Origin: [Enterobacter] lignolyticus SCF1
GTDB lineage: Bacteria > Pseudomonadota > Gammaproteobacteria > Enterobacterales > Enterobacteriaceae
Reading direction: 5' to 3'
DNA: 64,000 bases
Assembly: GCF_000164865.1 (NCBI RefSeq)
Contig: NC_014618.1
Coordinates: 2,852,001 to 2,916,000 of the forward strand
Shown: piece by piece, positions 45,226-53,133 of the stretch
How positions within the stretch are numbered: the stretch's first letter is position 1
Layout: every line of letters starts with the position of its first letter
Notes under the pieces: generated by a model
Told to the model about the DNA's origin: nothing
Database searches by the model: none
Seen by the model: the letters and a program-made list of their open reading frames with translations, nothing else
Position numbers and translations under genes: made by a program

Positions 45226-47532
45226 CTAGCGGAATGCGCACCCTTTGTCAGTAGGCTGGCACTGGTTACCCAGTTGGTTATTGCCGTTACTACCGTTATT
45301 GTTGGCCAGGAACCCGCCAGCACCGCCAGTGGTTCCACCTGTGCTACCTGAACCGGAGCCTCCGTTGCCGCCGCCGCTGACGTTAGCCCCGACGCCGCCG
45401 TTGCTGTGGCCACCGCTGCCGCCGCCGTTGCCACCGTTGCCGCCACCACCGCCGTTGCCGCCGTTGCCGCCGCCGTTGCCACCGCTGCCGCCGTTGCCAC
45501 CGTTGCCGCCATTACCACCGTTGCCGCCATTGCCGCCGCCGTTACCGCCGCCGTGATGACCGCCGCCGTGATGACCGTGATCCCCGTCACCACCCTGACC
45601 GCCGCCGTGATGGCCGCCGCCATGATGATCGTGGTCACCGCCGCCGTTACCGCCACCGTGGTCGCCGCCGCCGTTGCCGTTACCGCCGCCATTATTGCCG
45701 CCGCCATTGCCGCCGCCGTGATGGCCGTGGTTTCCGCCGCCGTTACCACCACCGTGGTCACCGCCGCCGTTGCCGTTACCGCCGCCATTATTGCCGCCGC
45801 CATTGCCGCCGCCGTGATGGCCGTGGTTTCCGCCGCCGTTACCACCACCGTGGTCACCGCCGCCGTTGCCGTTACCGCCGCCATTATTGCCGCCGCCATT
45901 GCCGCCGCCGTGATGACCGTGGTTTCCGCCGCCGTTACCACCACCGTGGTCACCGCCGCCGTTGCCGTTGCCGCCGCCATGGTTACCGCCGCCGTGATGT
46001 CCGCCGCCGTGGTGTCCACCACCGTTGCCGCCACCGTTACCGCCGTTACCGGCATTGCCGCCGTTACCGCCGTTGTGACCGCCATTACCGCCATTGCCAG
46101 CATTACCGCCGTTGCCGCCGTTGTGACCGCCATTGCCGCCACCGCCGCCGTTACCGCCGTTGCCGCCATTTCCATTGCCGCCATTGCCGCCGTTGCCAGC
46201 ATTACCGCCGTTTCCGCCGTTTCCGCTGCCGCCGTTGCCACCATGGCCGCCGCTACCACCATTTCCGCCGTTATGGCCACCGTTGCCAGCACCGCCGCCG
46301 TTACCGCCATTACCGCCGTTGTGGCCGCCATTACCACCGCTGCCGCCACTACCGCCGTTGCCGCCGTTGCCGGAATTACCGTTGCCACCATGGCCGCCGC
46401 TACCACCGTTACCGCCGTTACCGGAGTTACCGTTACCGCCATGGCCTCCGCTACCGCCGTTGCCGCCGTTATGGCCGCCATTACCGCCGTTACCGGCATT
46501 ACCACCATTTCCGCCGTTATGGCCGCCATTACCACCGCTGCCGCCACTACCGCCGTTACCACCGTTACCGCTGCTGCCGCCGCTTCCGCCGCCGCCGCCG
46601 CTGCCGCCATTACCACCGTCATGACCGCCGCTGCCACCGCTACCGCCGCTGCCGCCATTACCACCGTTACCGCTTCCGCTGCCGCTACCGCCGCTGCCGC
46701 CGCTACCGCCATTTCCGCCGTTGCCGCTGCTGCCGCCATTGCCGCCGCTTCCGCCGCCGCCGCCGCCGCCACCGCCGTGGTTACCGCTACCGCCGCTGCC
46801 GCCATTTCCGCCGCCGCCGCCGTTGCCGCCGTTGCCGCTGCCACTACCGTTACCGCCGTGACCGCCGCTACCGCCGCTACCACCGCCGCTGCCGCCGTTT
46901 CCGCCGCCGCCGCCGTTGCCGCCGCTACCGCCGCCGCTGCCGCCATTTCCGCCGCCGCCGCCGCTACCACCGCTGCCGCCACCGCTGCCGCCACTACCGC
47001 CGCCGCCGCCGTTGCCGCCGTTGCCGCCGCCACTACCGCCGCCGCCGCCATTACCGCCACTGCCGCCGCTACCGCCGCCGCTACCGCCGCTGCCGCCGCT
47101 GCCGCCGTTGCCTCCATCACCGCCGCCGTGGCTGCCGCTACCGCTGCCGCCGCTGCCGCCATTACCGCCGCTGCCGCCGCTACCGCCGCCGCTGCCGCCG
47201 TTACCACCACTGCCGCCGCTGCCGCCGTTACCTCCGCTGCCGCCGCTGCCGCCGTTACCTCCGCTGCCGCCGCTACCGCCGTTACCTCCGCTGCCGCCGC
47301 TGCCGCCGCTGCCGCCGTTACCTCCGCTGCCGCCGCTACCGCCGTTGCCGCCGCCGCTGTTACCATGATCGCTGCCGCCCTGACCCTGACCCTGGCCCTG
47401 ACTACCATGATTGCTACCGTTGCCTCCGCCCTGACCATTTCCGCCTCCACTGCCCCCGCCCGCGGCATAAGCGCCAGCGGCGGAGTACAGGAAGGCCAGA
47501 GCGATAATGATGGCAAGTTTTTTCATTTTCAT
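45226..47532 (-). CDS. Giant glycine-rich GGX-repeat secreted protein in the curli locus
   Basis: 768 residues. A clear Sec signal peptide, MKMKKLAIIIALAFLYSAAG then AYA|AGG, is followed by Gly/Gln/His-rich sequence to about residue 60, then about 440 residues of GGS and GGN tripeptides with only rare His, Asp or Ala. Residues ~505-660 are His-rich with a 32-residue tandem repeat (HHGGGNGGGNNGGGNGNGGG is its first part). The C-terminus is different: GFLANNNGSNGNNQLGNQ then CQPTDKGCAFR, with two Cys. Such GGX tracts can form polyglycine-II helix bundles, so a fibre or matrix role is plausible. It has its own promoter gap and terminator and no adjacent secretion partner. I know no named family; confidence is for a real gene. 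Confidence 0.88.
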   Translation of the reverse strand: MKMKKLAIIIALAFLYSAAGAYAAGGGSGGGNGQGGGNGSNHGSQGQGQGQGGSDHGNSGGGNGGSGGSGGNGGSGGSGGSGGNGGSGGSGGNGGSGGSGGNGGSGGSGGNGGSGGGSGGSGGNGGSGGSGSGSHGGGDGGNGGSGGSGGSGGGSGGSGGNGGGGGSGGGNGGNGGGGGSGGSGGGSGGSGGGGGNGGSGGGSGGNGGGGGNGGSGGGSGGSGGHGGNGSGSGNGGNGGGGGNGGSGGSGNHGGGGGGGGGSGGNGGSSGNGGNGGSGGSGGSGSGSGNGGNGGSGGSGGSGGHDGGNGGSGGGGGSGGSSGNGGNGGSGGSGGNGGHNGGNGGNAGNGGNGGHNGGNGGSGGHGGNGNSGNGGNGGSGGHGGNGNSGNGGNGGSGGSGGNGGHNGGNGGNGGGAGNGGHNGGNGGSGGHGGNGGSGNGGNGGNAGNGGNGGNGNGGNGGNGGGGGNGGHNGGNGGNAGNGGNGGHNGGNGGNAGNGGNGGGNGGGHHGGGHHGGGNHGGGNGNGGGDHGGGNGGGNHGHHGGGNGGGNNGGGNGNGGGDHGGGNGGGNHGHHGGGNGGGNNGGGNGNGGGDHGGGNGGGNHGHHGGGNGGGNNGGGNGNGGGDHGGGNGGGDHDHHGGGHHGGGQGGDGDHGHHGGGHHGGGNGGGNGGNGGNGGNGGNGGSGGNGGGNGGNGGGGGNGGNGGGSGGHSNGGVGANVSGGGNGGSGSGSTGGTTGGAGGFLANNNGSNGNNQLGNQCQPTDKGCAFR
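45640..46020 (-). repeat. 96-bp tandem repeat, about four copies, inside the glycine-rich gene
   Basis: The marker GTTGCCGTTACC (plus strand) recurs at 45673, 45769 and 45865, and with one change at 45961: a period of exactly 96 bp, 32 codons. Copies 1-3 are almost identical at the DNA level; the fourth has drifted. This points to recent unequal crossing-over. Confidence 0.95.
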
Positions 47533-48353
47533 AATGAATTCTCGCTTAATATTATTTATTGCTGCGTTGTTGATGTGAAAAATGAACCTTGCTTGACATA
47601 TTGACCAACAAACTTATAGCGATGACTTGCGCGCGTGGCGCGCGAAGAAATAATAAACAGACAAGAACACTTATAAACACTTCAAAAAATAATGCGTTAG
47701 AGCTTATTATTTTTTTGAATGGCACCGTTAATATTCAGGAGGGTAGTTATAAAACAATTAAACGTAACCCACCCCGTTCAGAAAATGAAAGAGAAACATC
47801 TTGCATCTCAATTAACAACGATAACAAGTGGCATGATAACCAAATACCGCAAAAAGGGCATGAGCACTCAGAAATCGATCTCATGACAGATCCGAGGTTC
47901 AAAAATCGTTATCGTTTAACGTATTCAGTCATACTGACATCCCATATGAATATTAAACGGACTGTTTGTAATCAAACCAGGGCCTCCAATGTTGTAAACA
48001 TGTTGATAGAATATTCCTCGATTGTTTCAAGGAACTCATACAAAAATTGGATTTATCCTAACTATTAATTAGAAAGTATTAATTTATGTGGGGATCATGA
48101 GATGAGGAAAATATCAATCACGTTGATTTCGAATGACATTTATTGAAGGAGTAAATTCACTCCGACGACGAGGCTGTCGCTATATTGAAAAAATGAGGGG
48201 GTAAACTACTATAAGATTACTCGCAAAATGAGAGACCGATACGGCTGCATCCGTAGGGGATAAACACAACGGCCGTTACGCGGTATATTGGCTATTGTTA
48301 TCTGATATCAGAAAAAGCAAATATCCTCACAGCATTCCGGCCGTTTTCTTCAC
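47533..48353. other. 820-bp AT-rich gap between the glycine-rich gene and ycdZ
   Basis: It must hold the promoter of the glycine-rich gene near 47550-47600. A 159-codon plus-strand frame (47589-48068) has no signal peptide, no ribosome site I trust and no recognisable motif; I do not call it. Small inverted repeats occur at 48152-48167 (GGAGT ... ACTCC) and 48239-48255 (TACGG ... CCGTA). Nothing else is supported. Confidence 0.55.
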
Positions 48354-48845
48354 TCACCGATCGATTGCTTCCTCTACAGCCTGGCGCTGTCTGACGCATT
48401 TGCGATTCGCCAGCCACAGACCGCTATTTTTCATGGCATAACCAAACACCAGCCCCAGCGCCAGTGAAGGGATGACGATTTTCCAGTCCCCCTGTCCGGC
48501 AAATGTCGCACATGCCCCAATAAACGTCCCCGGAACAAAAGAGAGCAACAGCTGCTTTGCCTGCACGCACATCAGGAAGGCAACGATACCGGTCATCACA
48601 TAGCCTAGGATCTCGAGGTGCGGCGCCAGCGCGCTGCCATGGATAATAATCAGCGCCCATACGACACCGCTCATCACGGTGCTGGAAGCGATCGCCAGCC
48701 CCTTTAACCCACCCTGCGGACAGGCAAAATAGGCCGTGCAGCCCAGAAAACCCGCCCAGCTGAGCAGACCAAGAGAAACAGCGACCCATCCCCAAATACC
48801 GGAGAGGATACCTGTCGTTAATGCGAGAGAGAGAAGTATGTTCAT
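48354..48845 (-). CDS. ycdZ: DUF1097 inner-membrane protein YcdZ
   Basis: 163 residues as in E. coli, start MNILLSLALTTGILSGIWGW. It is very hydrophobic with about five membrane helices (TGILSGIWGWVAVSLGLLSW, FLGCTAYFACPQGGLKGLAI, SFVPGTFIGACATFAGQGDW). Function unknown. In E. coli it adjoins csgG, so it marks the far edge of the curli locus here. Confidence 0.94.
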   Translation of the reverse strand: MNILLSLALTTGILSGIWGWVAVSLGLLSWAGFLGCTAYFACPQGGLKGLAIASSTVMSGVVWALIIIHGSALAPHLEILGYVMTGIVAFLMCVQAKQLLLSFVPGTFIGACATFAGQGDWKIVIPSLALGLVFGYAMKNSGLWLANRKCVRQRQAVEEAIDR

Positions 48846-48946
48846 GGCGCACATCATAGCAGATGCGCGCCACTCAAATGAGATCTAAAGCACAGTATAT
48901 GTAATGCAATAACTATAGTTGCATAAATTTAGTGATTAAAATCACA

Positions 48947-49501
48947 TTATTCATCCAATTCTTCCTGCAACTCTTCCCACATCGCCGCAATCGCATCCCG
49001 CGTCAGGGAAGCCATTGTGCGCCAGAACGGTGTTGTCGCATGCGCTTCAACCTTGCCTAAAAAGGTGTCGCACCAGGGCAATAAATAATCCGCGAACAGC
49101 GTCTCCAGCGCTTCAGTTTCATCTTCAGCCGCGTTGTCTTCAAGCCATGAGGCGGCCAGCAGCAGCGTACCGATATGATCGGCTGGCGCATCGCTCAGCG
49201 GCATCCCGCGGGAGGAGAGGAAACTGCGCACCTCGGACTCAGTAGCGCCTTCAACCCACGCGCTGCGATATGGCGCCACGCGGCACTCCGCGCCCACAAA
49301 CAGCGCATTGTAATCTGCGGCAAGCAGCGGTACGTCGCAGTTCTTTTGCAGACGCCCCAGCAGCTCGTCCTGCTCCAGCGGCCAGCTCGCCGCCAGCTTT
49401 CCTTCCCGGATCAGCGTCAGCAGCGGAACCAGCAGAGGATCCTGAGGCTGACGATAGTACAGCGAGCCCAGCACGCGGCAGAGGATTGAAAACTCGTTCA
49501 T
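48947..49501 (-). CDS. ycdY: TorD/DmsD-family chaperone YcdY
   Basis: 184 residues as in E. coli; all-helical redox-enzyme maturation-type chaperone fold. E. coli YcdY binds YcdX, helps load its zinc and affects swarming. The start MNEFSILCRVLGSLYYRQPQ is followed by EQDELLGRLQKNCDVPLLAA and the family-like YNALFVGAECRVAPYRSAWV. It lies 21 nt after ycdX, so the two are cotranscribed. Confidence 0.94.
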   Translation of the reverse strand: MNEFSILCRVLGSLYYRQPQDPLLVPLLTLIREGKLAASWPLEQDELLGRLQKNCDVPLLAADYNALFVGAECRVAPYRSAWVEGATESEVRSFLSSRGMPLSDAPADHIGTLLLAASWLEDNAAEDETEALETLFADYLLPWCDTFLGKVEAHATTPFWRTMASLTRDAIAAMWEELQEELDE

Positions 49502-49522
49502 TCAGTTATTCCATTCAGACAA

Positions 49523-50260
49523 TTAAAGTTGAGCAAATTCCGCAATGGGCTTCATGCCACGCGATTCGAGAAAATTCAGCAAACGACGCGGCGTGACGTT
49601 GAGGATCCGCTCCTCAGGAAAATCCACCGCGTCCAGGATCCTGCGGCATTCGGCAAACTCTCCCAGCGTGAACGCCGTATGGGAATCAGAACCCAGCGCC
49701 ACCCATCCTCCCGCATCGCGTACCGCGGCGGCGATCGCCCGGCAATTATCATCGCTACCTATCCGCGACGAGAGAAATGAGGAGTTATTGATCTCCAGCG
49801 CCACCTGATACTTTGCTGCCGCTTCGGCGATTGCCGGAATATCAACCGGGAACTTCGGATTTCCTGGGTGGCTGATAATATGCACCTTGCCGCTGGCCAT
49901 CGTCGCTATCATGGCCTCCGTATGGGTGGCCTTATCCTGCGGAGGAAATACCGGCTCATGGAAGCCTGCAATGATCAGATCGAGCGAGGTCAGCATCGGT
50001 CCGGTGCAGTCAATCTCGCCCTGCGTATTTTTGATATTGGCTTCGATCCCGCGCAGGATCCCGATGCCGTCCACCATTCGCGGCCAAATTCGCATATTAA
50101 TGAAATGCCAGTGGTGCGGCGCATCTGCCATATCGGGCCCGTGATCGGTAATGGCAAAAAGCTTGATGCCCTTACGCTTAGCCTCAGCAATATAGTCGTG
50201 GAGGGTGCTATAGGCATGCGTACTGGCGACAGTGTGCATGTGCAGGTCAACGGGATACAT
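49523..50260 (-). CDS. ycdX: PHP-domain zinc phosphatase YcdX
   Basis: 245 residues as in E. coli, start MYPVDLHMHTVASTHAYSTL; a further ATG 9 codons upstream is in frame. The polymerase-and-histidinol-phosphatase metal ligands are visible: DLHMH, ITDHGPDM, a Glu in RGIEANI, IISHPGNP and GSDSHTAF, which hold a trinuclear zinc centre. Phosphatase activity is known for E. coli YcdX; its natural substrate is not. It is followed by its chaperone gene ycdY. Confidence 0.96.
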   Translation of the reverse strand: MYPVDLHMHTVASTHAYSTLHDYIAEAKRKGIKLFAITDHGPDMADAPHHWHFINMRIWPRMVDGIGILRGIEANIKNTQGEIDCTGPMLTSLDLIIAGFHEPVFPPQDKATHTEAMIATMASGKVHIISHPGNPKFPVDIPAIAEAAAKYQVALEINNSSFLSSRIGSDDNCRAIAAAVRDAGGWVALGSDSHTAFTLGEFAECRRILDAVDFPEERILNVTPRRLLNFLESRGMKPIAEFAQL

Positions 50261-50347
50261 CAGATTCTCCTCTCTCATATTTGCCAAGCATAGCAGGATT
50301 GCACCGCCAGTTTAACGAAAACCCGGACAATGCCGGGTTTCCTGCCG

Positions 50348-51286
50348 TCAGTAACCACGCTGCCGGTCGACCTGCCCGCCCGGCATTTCGCCGCGCTCAA
50401 GCTGACCTATCGTTTCTGCTATATAGCGAATCGCTTCCCTGGGCCGCGTTACTGCCGCAATATGCGGCGTCATCGCGACGCGGGGATGGCGCCACAATGG
50501 GCTCTCCGCCGGTAAAGGCTCGCGGCTGAATACGTCCAGCATTGCGCCTTTCACCTTACCGCTGTCCAGCGCCTGCAGCAGGTCGCTTTCAATAACATGC
50601 ACACCGCGAGCAAGGTTCAGCACATAGCTGTCGTTTTGCAGCTTCATCAACAGCGTATGATTAATAATGCCGGCGGTCTCTGCCGTGTTTGGCAGCAGGT
50701 TAATCAACACCCGCGTTTCGCGCAGGAATTCGCCGAGTTCGGCTTCGCCCGCGAAGCTTTGCACGTCAGGCCACGCCTTGCAGCTGCGGCTCCAGACGCG
50801 CACCGGGAACCCCCAGGCCAGCAGGCTCTCTGCAACCTTGCTGCCCAGCACCCCGGCCCCCATGATGCCAATGGTGAAGTTCTCGCGGTGATATTCCGGC
50901 AACGGCTGCCAGCGGGATTCGCTTTTCAGGAGCTGGTAGTCGTCAAAACGGCGGAACCAGTGCAGCACCTGGCTTACCGCATACTCCTGCATCTGCTGCC
51001 CCATTCCCGTATCCTCAAGGCGAAACAGCGGAACGGAGAGCGGTAGCATCTCCGGATGCGCTTTCAGTTTGCTGAGAATAGAATCCACCCCGGCCCCCAG
51101 GGCGAATACGGCTTTCAGTGCGCGCCCCTGTAGCATCTCGACGGGGGGATGCCAGACCAGCGCATAGTCCGCATGTTCATTGTCGCCCCGCTTCCATTCA
51201 CGGACGCGGGCGCCAGGGATTTGTTTCTCCAGTGCGGAAACCCAGTACGCTGCATCAAACGTCGGGTGGTAAAAGATGATGTCCAT
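50348..51286 (-). CDS. ghrA: Glyoxylate/hydroxypyruvate reductase A
   Basis: NADPH-dependent reduction of glyoxylate to glycolate and hydroxypyruvate to glycerate. The start MDIIFYHPTFDAAYWVSALE behind GGAG gives 312 residues as in E. coli. The Rossmann motif GIMGAGVLGSKVAE is at about 140-153. The catalytic Arg is in LNLARGVHV, the Glu in DVFSREPLP and the His in VAMTPHIAAVTRP. It ends the ycd group and faces tRNA-Ser across 268 bp. Confidence 0.97.
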   Translation of the reverse strand: MDIIFYHPTFDAAYWVSALEKQIPGARVREWKRGDNEHADYALVWHPPVEMLQGRALKAVFALGAGVDSILSKLKAHPEMLPLSVPLFRLEDTGMGQQMQEYAVSQVLHWFRRFDDYQLLKSESRWQPLPEYHRENFTIGIMGAGVLGSKVAESLLAWGFPVRVWSRSCKAWPDVQSFAGEAELGEFLRETRVLINLLPNTAETAGIINHTLLMKLQNDSYVLNLARGVHVIESDLLQALDSGKVKGAMLDVFSREPLPAESPLWRHPRVAMTPHIAAVTRPREAIRYIAETIGQLERGEMPGGQVDRQRGY

Positions 51287-51491
51287 TGTTGCTCCTTTTA
51301 AGCCGCGCATTGTCGTTATCTGTTTGTCTGCGCAACGATTTAGCGATTGTTTCTTCTCAGGCAATGAGGATAACAAATTTCTGTGACAGATCCTTGCCTG
51401 ATGCCCTGGCGATAAATAAGTCGAATAATGGCTAATACGAAATCAACCTGGCTGAAGTTTGTCTAAATGCGCGATTTTTTCAAAAAGTTGA

Positions 51492-51520
51492 TTGACGACA
51501 GAAACGCTTTTCCCTACATT
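51492..51520 (+). promoter_or_regulatory. Promoter of the first tRNA-Ser
   Basis: TTGACG, 17 nt, TACATT, followed by a GC-rich AGCGCCCG discriminator typical of stringently controlled tRNA promoters. Confidence 0.8.
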
Positions 51521-51554
51521 AGCGCCCGTCCCAGCAGCGCTGGGAAGACAATAT

Positions 51555-51642
51555 GGTGAGGTGTCCGAGTGGCTGAAGGAGCACGCCTGGAAAGTGTGTA
51601 TACGGCAACGTATCGGGGGTTCGAATCCCCCCCTCACCGCCA
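51555..51642 (+). tRNA. serX: tRNA-Ser (anticodon GGA), first copy
   Basis: 88 nt including an encoded CCA. The acceptor GGTGAGG pairs with CCTCACC. The anticodon loop CTGGAAA reads UCC and UCU. The long variable arm GTGTATACGGCAACGTAT is class II, as in all tRNA-Ser, and the T arm is GGGGGTTCGAATCCCCC. Position next to ghrA is that of serX in E. coli. It has its own promoter, and its last 19 nt are re-copied in the repeats that follow. Confidence 0.97.
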
Positions 51643-52056
51643 TATTTGAAGAAGAGCTCGTACGCAAGTACGAGCTTTTTTTTTTCGCATGTTGCACACC
51701 CCAGGGGGATGAGAAGCCCCGACCGGGGGTCGACAACTGGCGACTGCCAGTTGGACAGACTGTGAGCGCAGCGAGCAGGCTGCCCGAAGGGCGAGCGCAG
51801 CGAGTCAATCCCCCCCTCACCGCCATATTTGAAGAAGAGCTCGTACGCAAGTACGAGCTTTTTTTTCGCATGTTGCACACCCCAGGGGGATGAGAAGCCC
51901 CGACCGGGGGTCGACAACTGGCGACTGCCAGTTGGACAGACGGTGAGCGCAGCGAGCAGGCTGCCCGCAGGGCGAGCGCAGCGAGTCAATCCCCCCCTCA
52001 CCGCCATATTTGAAGAAGAGCTCGTACGTAAGTACGGGCTTTTTTTTCGCATGTTG
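51624..52056 (+). repeat. tRNA-derived tandem repeats after the first tRNA-Ser
   Basis: The 19-nt tRNA 3' end (AATCCCCCCCTCACCGCCA) occurs at 51624-51642, 51807-51825 and 51988-52006, periods 183 and 181 nt. Each is followed by a terminator stem AGCTCGTAC-GCAA-GTACGAGCT with T-run, then GACCGGGGGTCGAC, ACTGGCGACTGCCAGT and GAGCGCAGCGAGCAGGCTGC segments that each fold on themselves. The third copy stops after its terminator. The layout equals that of the E. coli tyrT rtT repeats, but the sequence is specific to this tRNA. Confidence 0.93.
51655..51685 (+). terminator. First terminator after tRNA-Ser copy 1
   Basis: AGCTCGTAC-GCAA-GTACGAGCT followed by ten T. Similar stems recur in each repeat unit near 51838 and 52019. 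Confidence 0.9.
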
Positions 52057-52157
52057 CACTACATCATCAGGGAAAAGTGACGCTTGGCAATACCGGATAA
52101 AACGGAAGGGGGGTGTTCCGCTACCTCCCTTCTTTATCCTGTCACCAGATGCTGTTA

Positions 52158-53120
52158 TCAGTTGTACACCACAATCACCTTCGTTTTACTTTCAATCGTC
52201 CCGCTGGTCACCTTGCTGCCATACGCTTTGGGCCGAATAAAAAGAGTGACAGGCACCGTCCCCTCGCGCACGTCGGTGAGCTTGTAGAGCGCACCAGAAC
52301 CGAATCGTAGCGGACCGGCGCGATCCAGCGAAATCTCGAAACCCACCTCGCCCGCACCGCCAGGAAGCTTTTCGTCAAAATTCTGTAGCACGGAGGTGCC
52401 GGAAACGAGGCCGAAAGTATCGTCAAAGTAGTACTGAACGTCCCCCGTCTGCAAATTCAGATCCCCCCTGCCCTGATTTTTACACTGAAACTCAATGTTT
52501 TTCTGTGCATACTCCGTCCTGTTATGAACAATATCAAGAAGCTGATAGGTTCCCATTTCGACAGTCTGATCGTTAAATCCGCAGGTCATTATCTTGATAA
52601 GCAGCGTAATATTTAATGTATAGCTAACAGTGATACTCACATCGTGACCGCTGCTATTATGGTGTTCTCTGACCACCAGATCATAGTTTAGTGAAAACGG
52701 GGTCCCCAGATTTATCAACGTTCCACCGCTTAACGACGATATCTCCTGGATCCTGTATTCTAGCTTCATATTCGTTGCTGATATAAGATCGCTCAGCAGG
52801 AAATTCCCCAGTTTCCCCAATGCCTGTTCGCTATTCGAAACTGAGGAGAACGTAATAGAATAATACTTATCGCCAAGCGCAAAGATAAAAATCTTGCTTT
52901 CCATCACCCCTGCATTAACAAACAACGAAGTATTCGGTGCGCCAGGGCATTCCAGCGCGGCGCCTTGCGACCTGATGCCGCTTAAGATCAGGCTGTCTGT
53001 ATATTGCGTAGGATTGAGGCTGTAACTCCCCATTTTTGCGTCTGTATTACCTACTTTGCAATCCGCCGCCTGCACAATAAACGCGCACAAATTTAATACT
53101 AGCAGAGCTATCCATTTCAT
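52158..53120 (-). CDS. Fimbrial tip adhesin (two-domain)
   Basis: 320 residues from MKWIALLVLNLCAFIVQA|ADC (start chosen for its AAGGA site at 8 nt). Residues ~19-195 form a Cys-paired N-terminal receptor-binding-like domain with no close known lectin motif. From CGFNDQTVEMGTYQLLDIV a pilin domain begins, and the chain ends VIVVYN, with the penultimate Tyr used in chaperone recognition. This is the FimH-type layout. It is the last gene of the fimbrial operon, 13 nt after the usher. The receptor cannot be told from sequence. Confidence 0.85.
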   Translation of the reverse strand: MKWIALLVLNLCAFIVQAADCKVGNTDAKMGSYSLNPTQYTDSLILSGIRSQGAALECPGAPNTSLFVNAGVMESKIFIFALGDKYYSITFSSVSNSEQALGKLGNFLLSDLISATNMKLEYRIQEISSLSGGTLINLGTPFSLNYDLVVREHHNSSGHDVSITVSYTLNITLLIKIMTCGFNDQTVEMGTYQLLDIVHNRTEYAQKNIEFQCKNQGRGDLNLQTGDVQYYFDDTFGLVSGTSVLQNFDEKLPGGAGEVGFEISLDRAGPLRFGSGALYKLTDVREGTVPVTLFIRPKAYGSKVTSGTIESKTKVIVVYN

Positions 53121-53133
53121 CGTCATTATCCTT

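Noticed and set aside
45406..47604. 732-codon plus-strand Ala/Thr/Val-rich open frame and a 768-codon minus-strand Ala/Val/Met frame
   Set aside because: Both are shadows of the GGX coding sequence, kept open by its limited codon set. Neither has a signal peptide, ribosome site or non-repetitive domain.
47589..48068. 159-codon plus-strand frame
   Set aside because: AT-rich, no credible ribosome site, no signal or domain, odd composition; chance frame in intergenic DNA.
48225..48275. GTAGGGGATAAAC resembling part of an enterobacterial CRISPR repeat
   Set aside because: It occurs once, with no second copy at spacer distance; chance similarity.
51624..52056. CRISPR-like array
   Set aside because: The repeated unit is ~182 nt of continuous near-identical sequence that includes a tRNA 3' end and terminator; there are no variable spacers and no cas genes.
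51443..52080. Overlapping 80-177 codon frames in the tRNA repeat arrays (also 59812-60579)
   Set aside because: They read through tRNA genes, terminators and identical repeat units; the proteins are repeated nonsense (for example GRGFSSP blocks) with no family.
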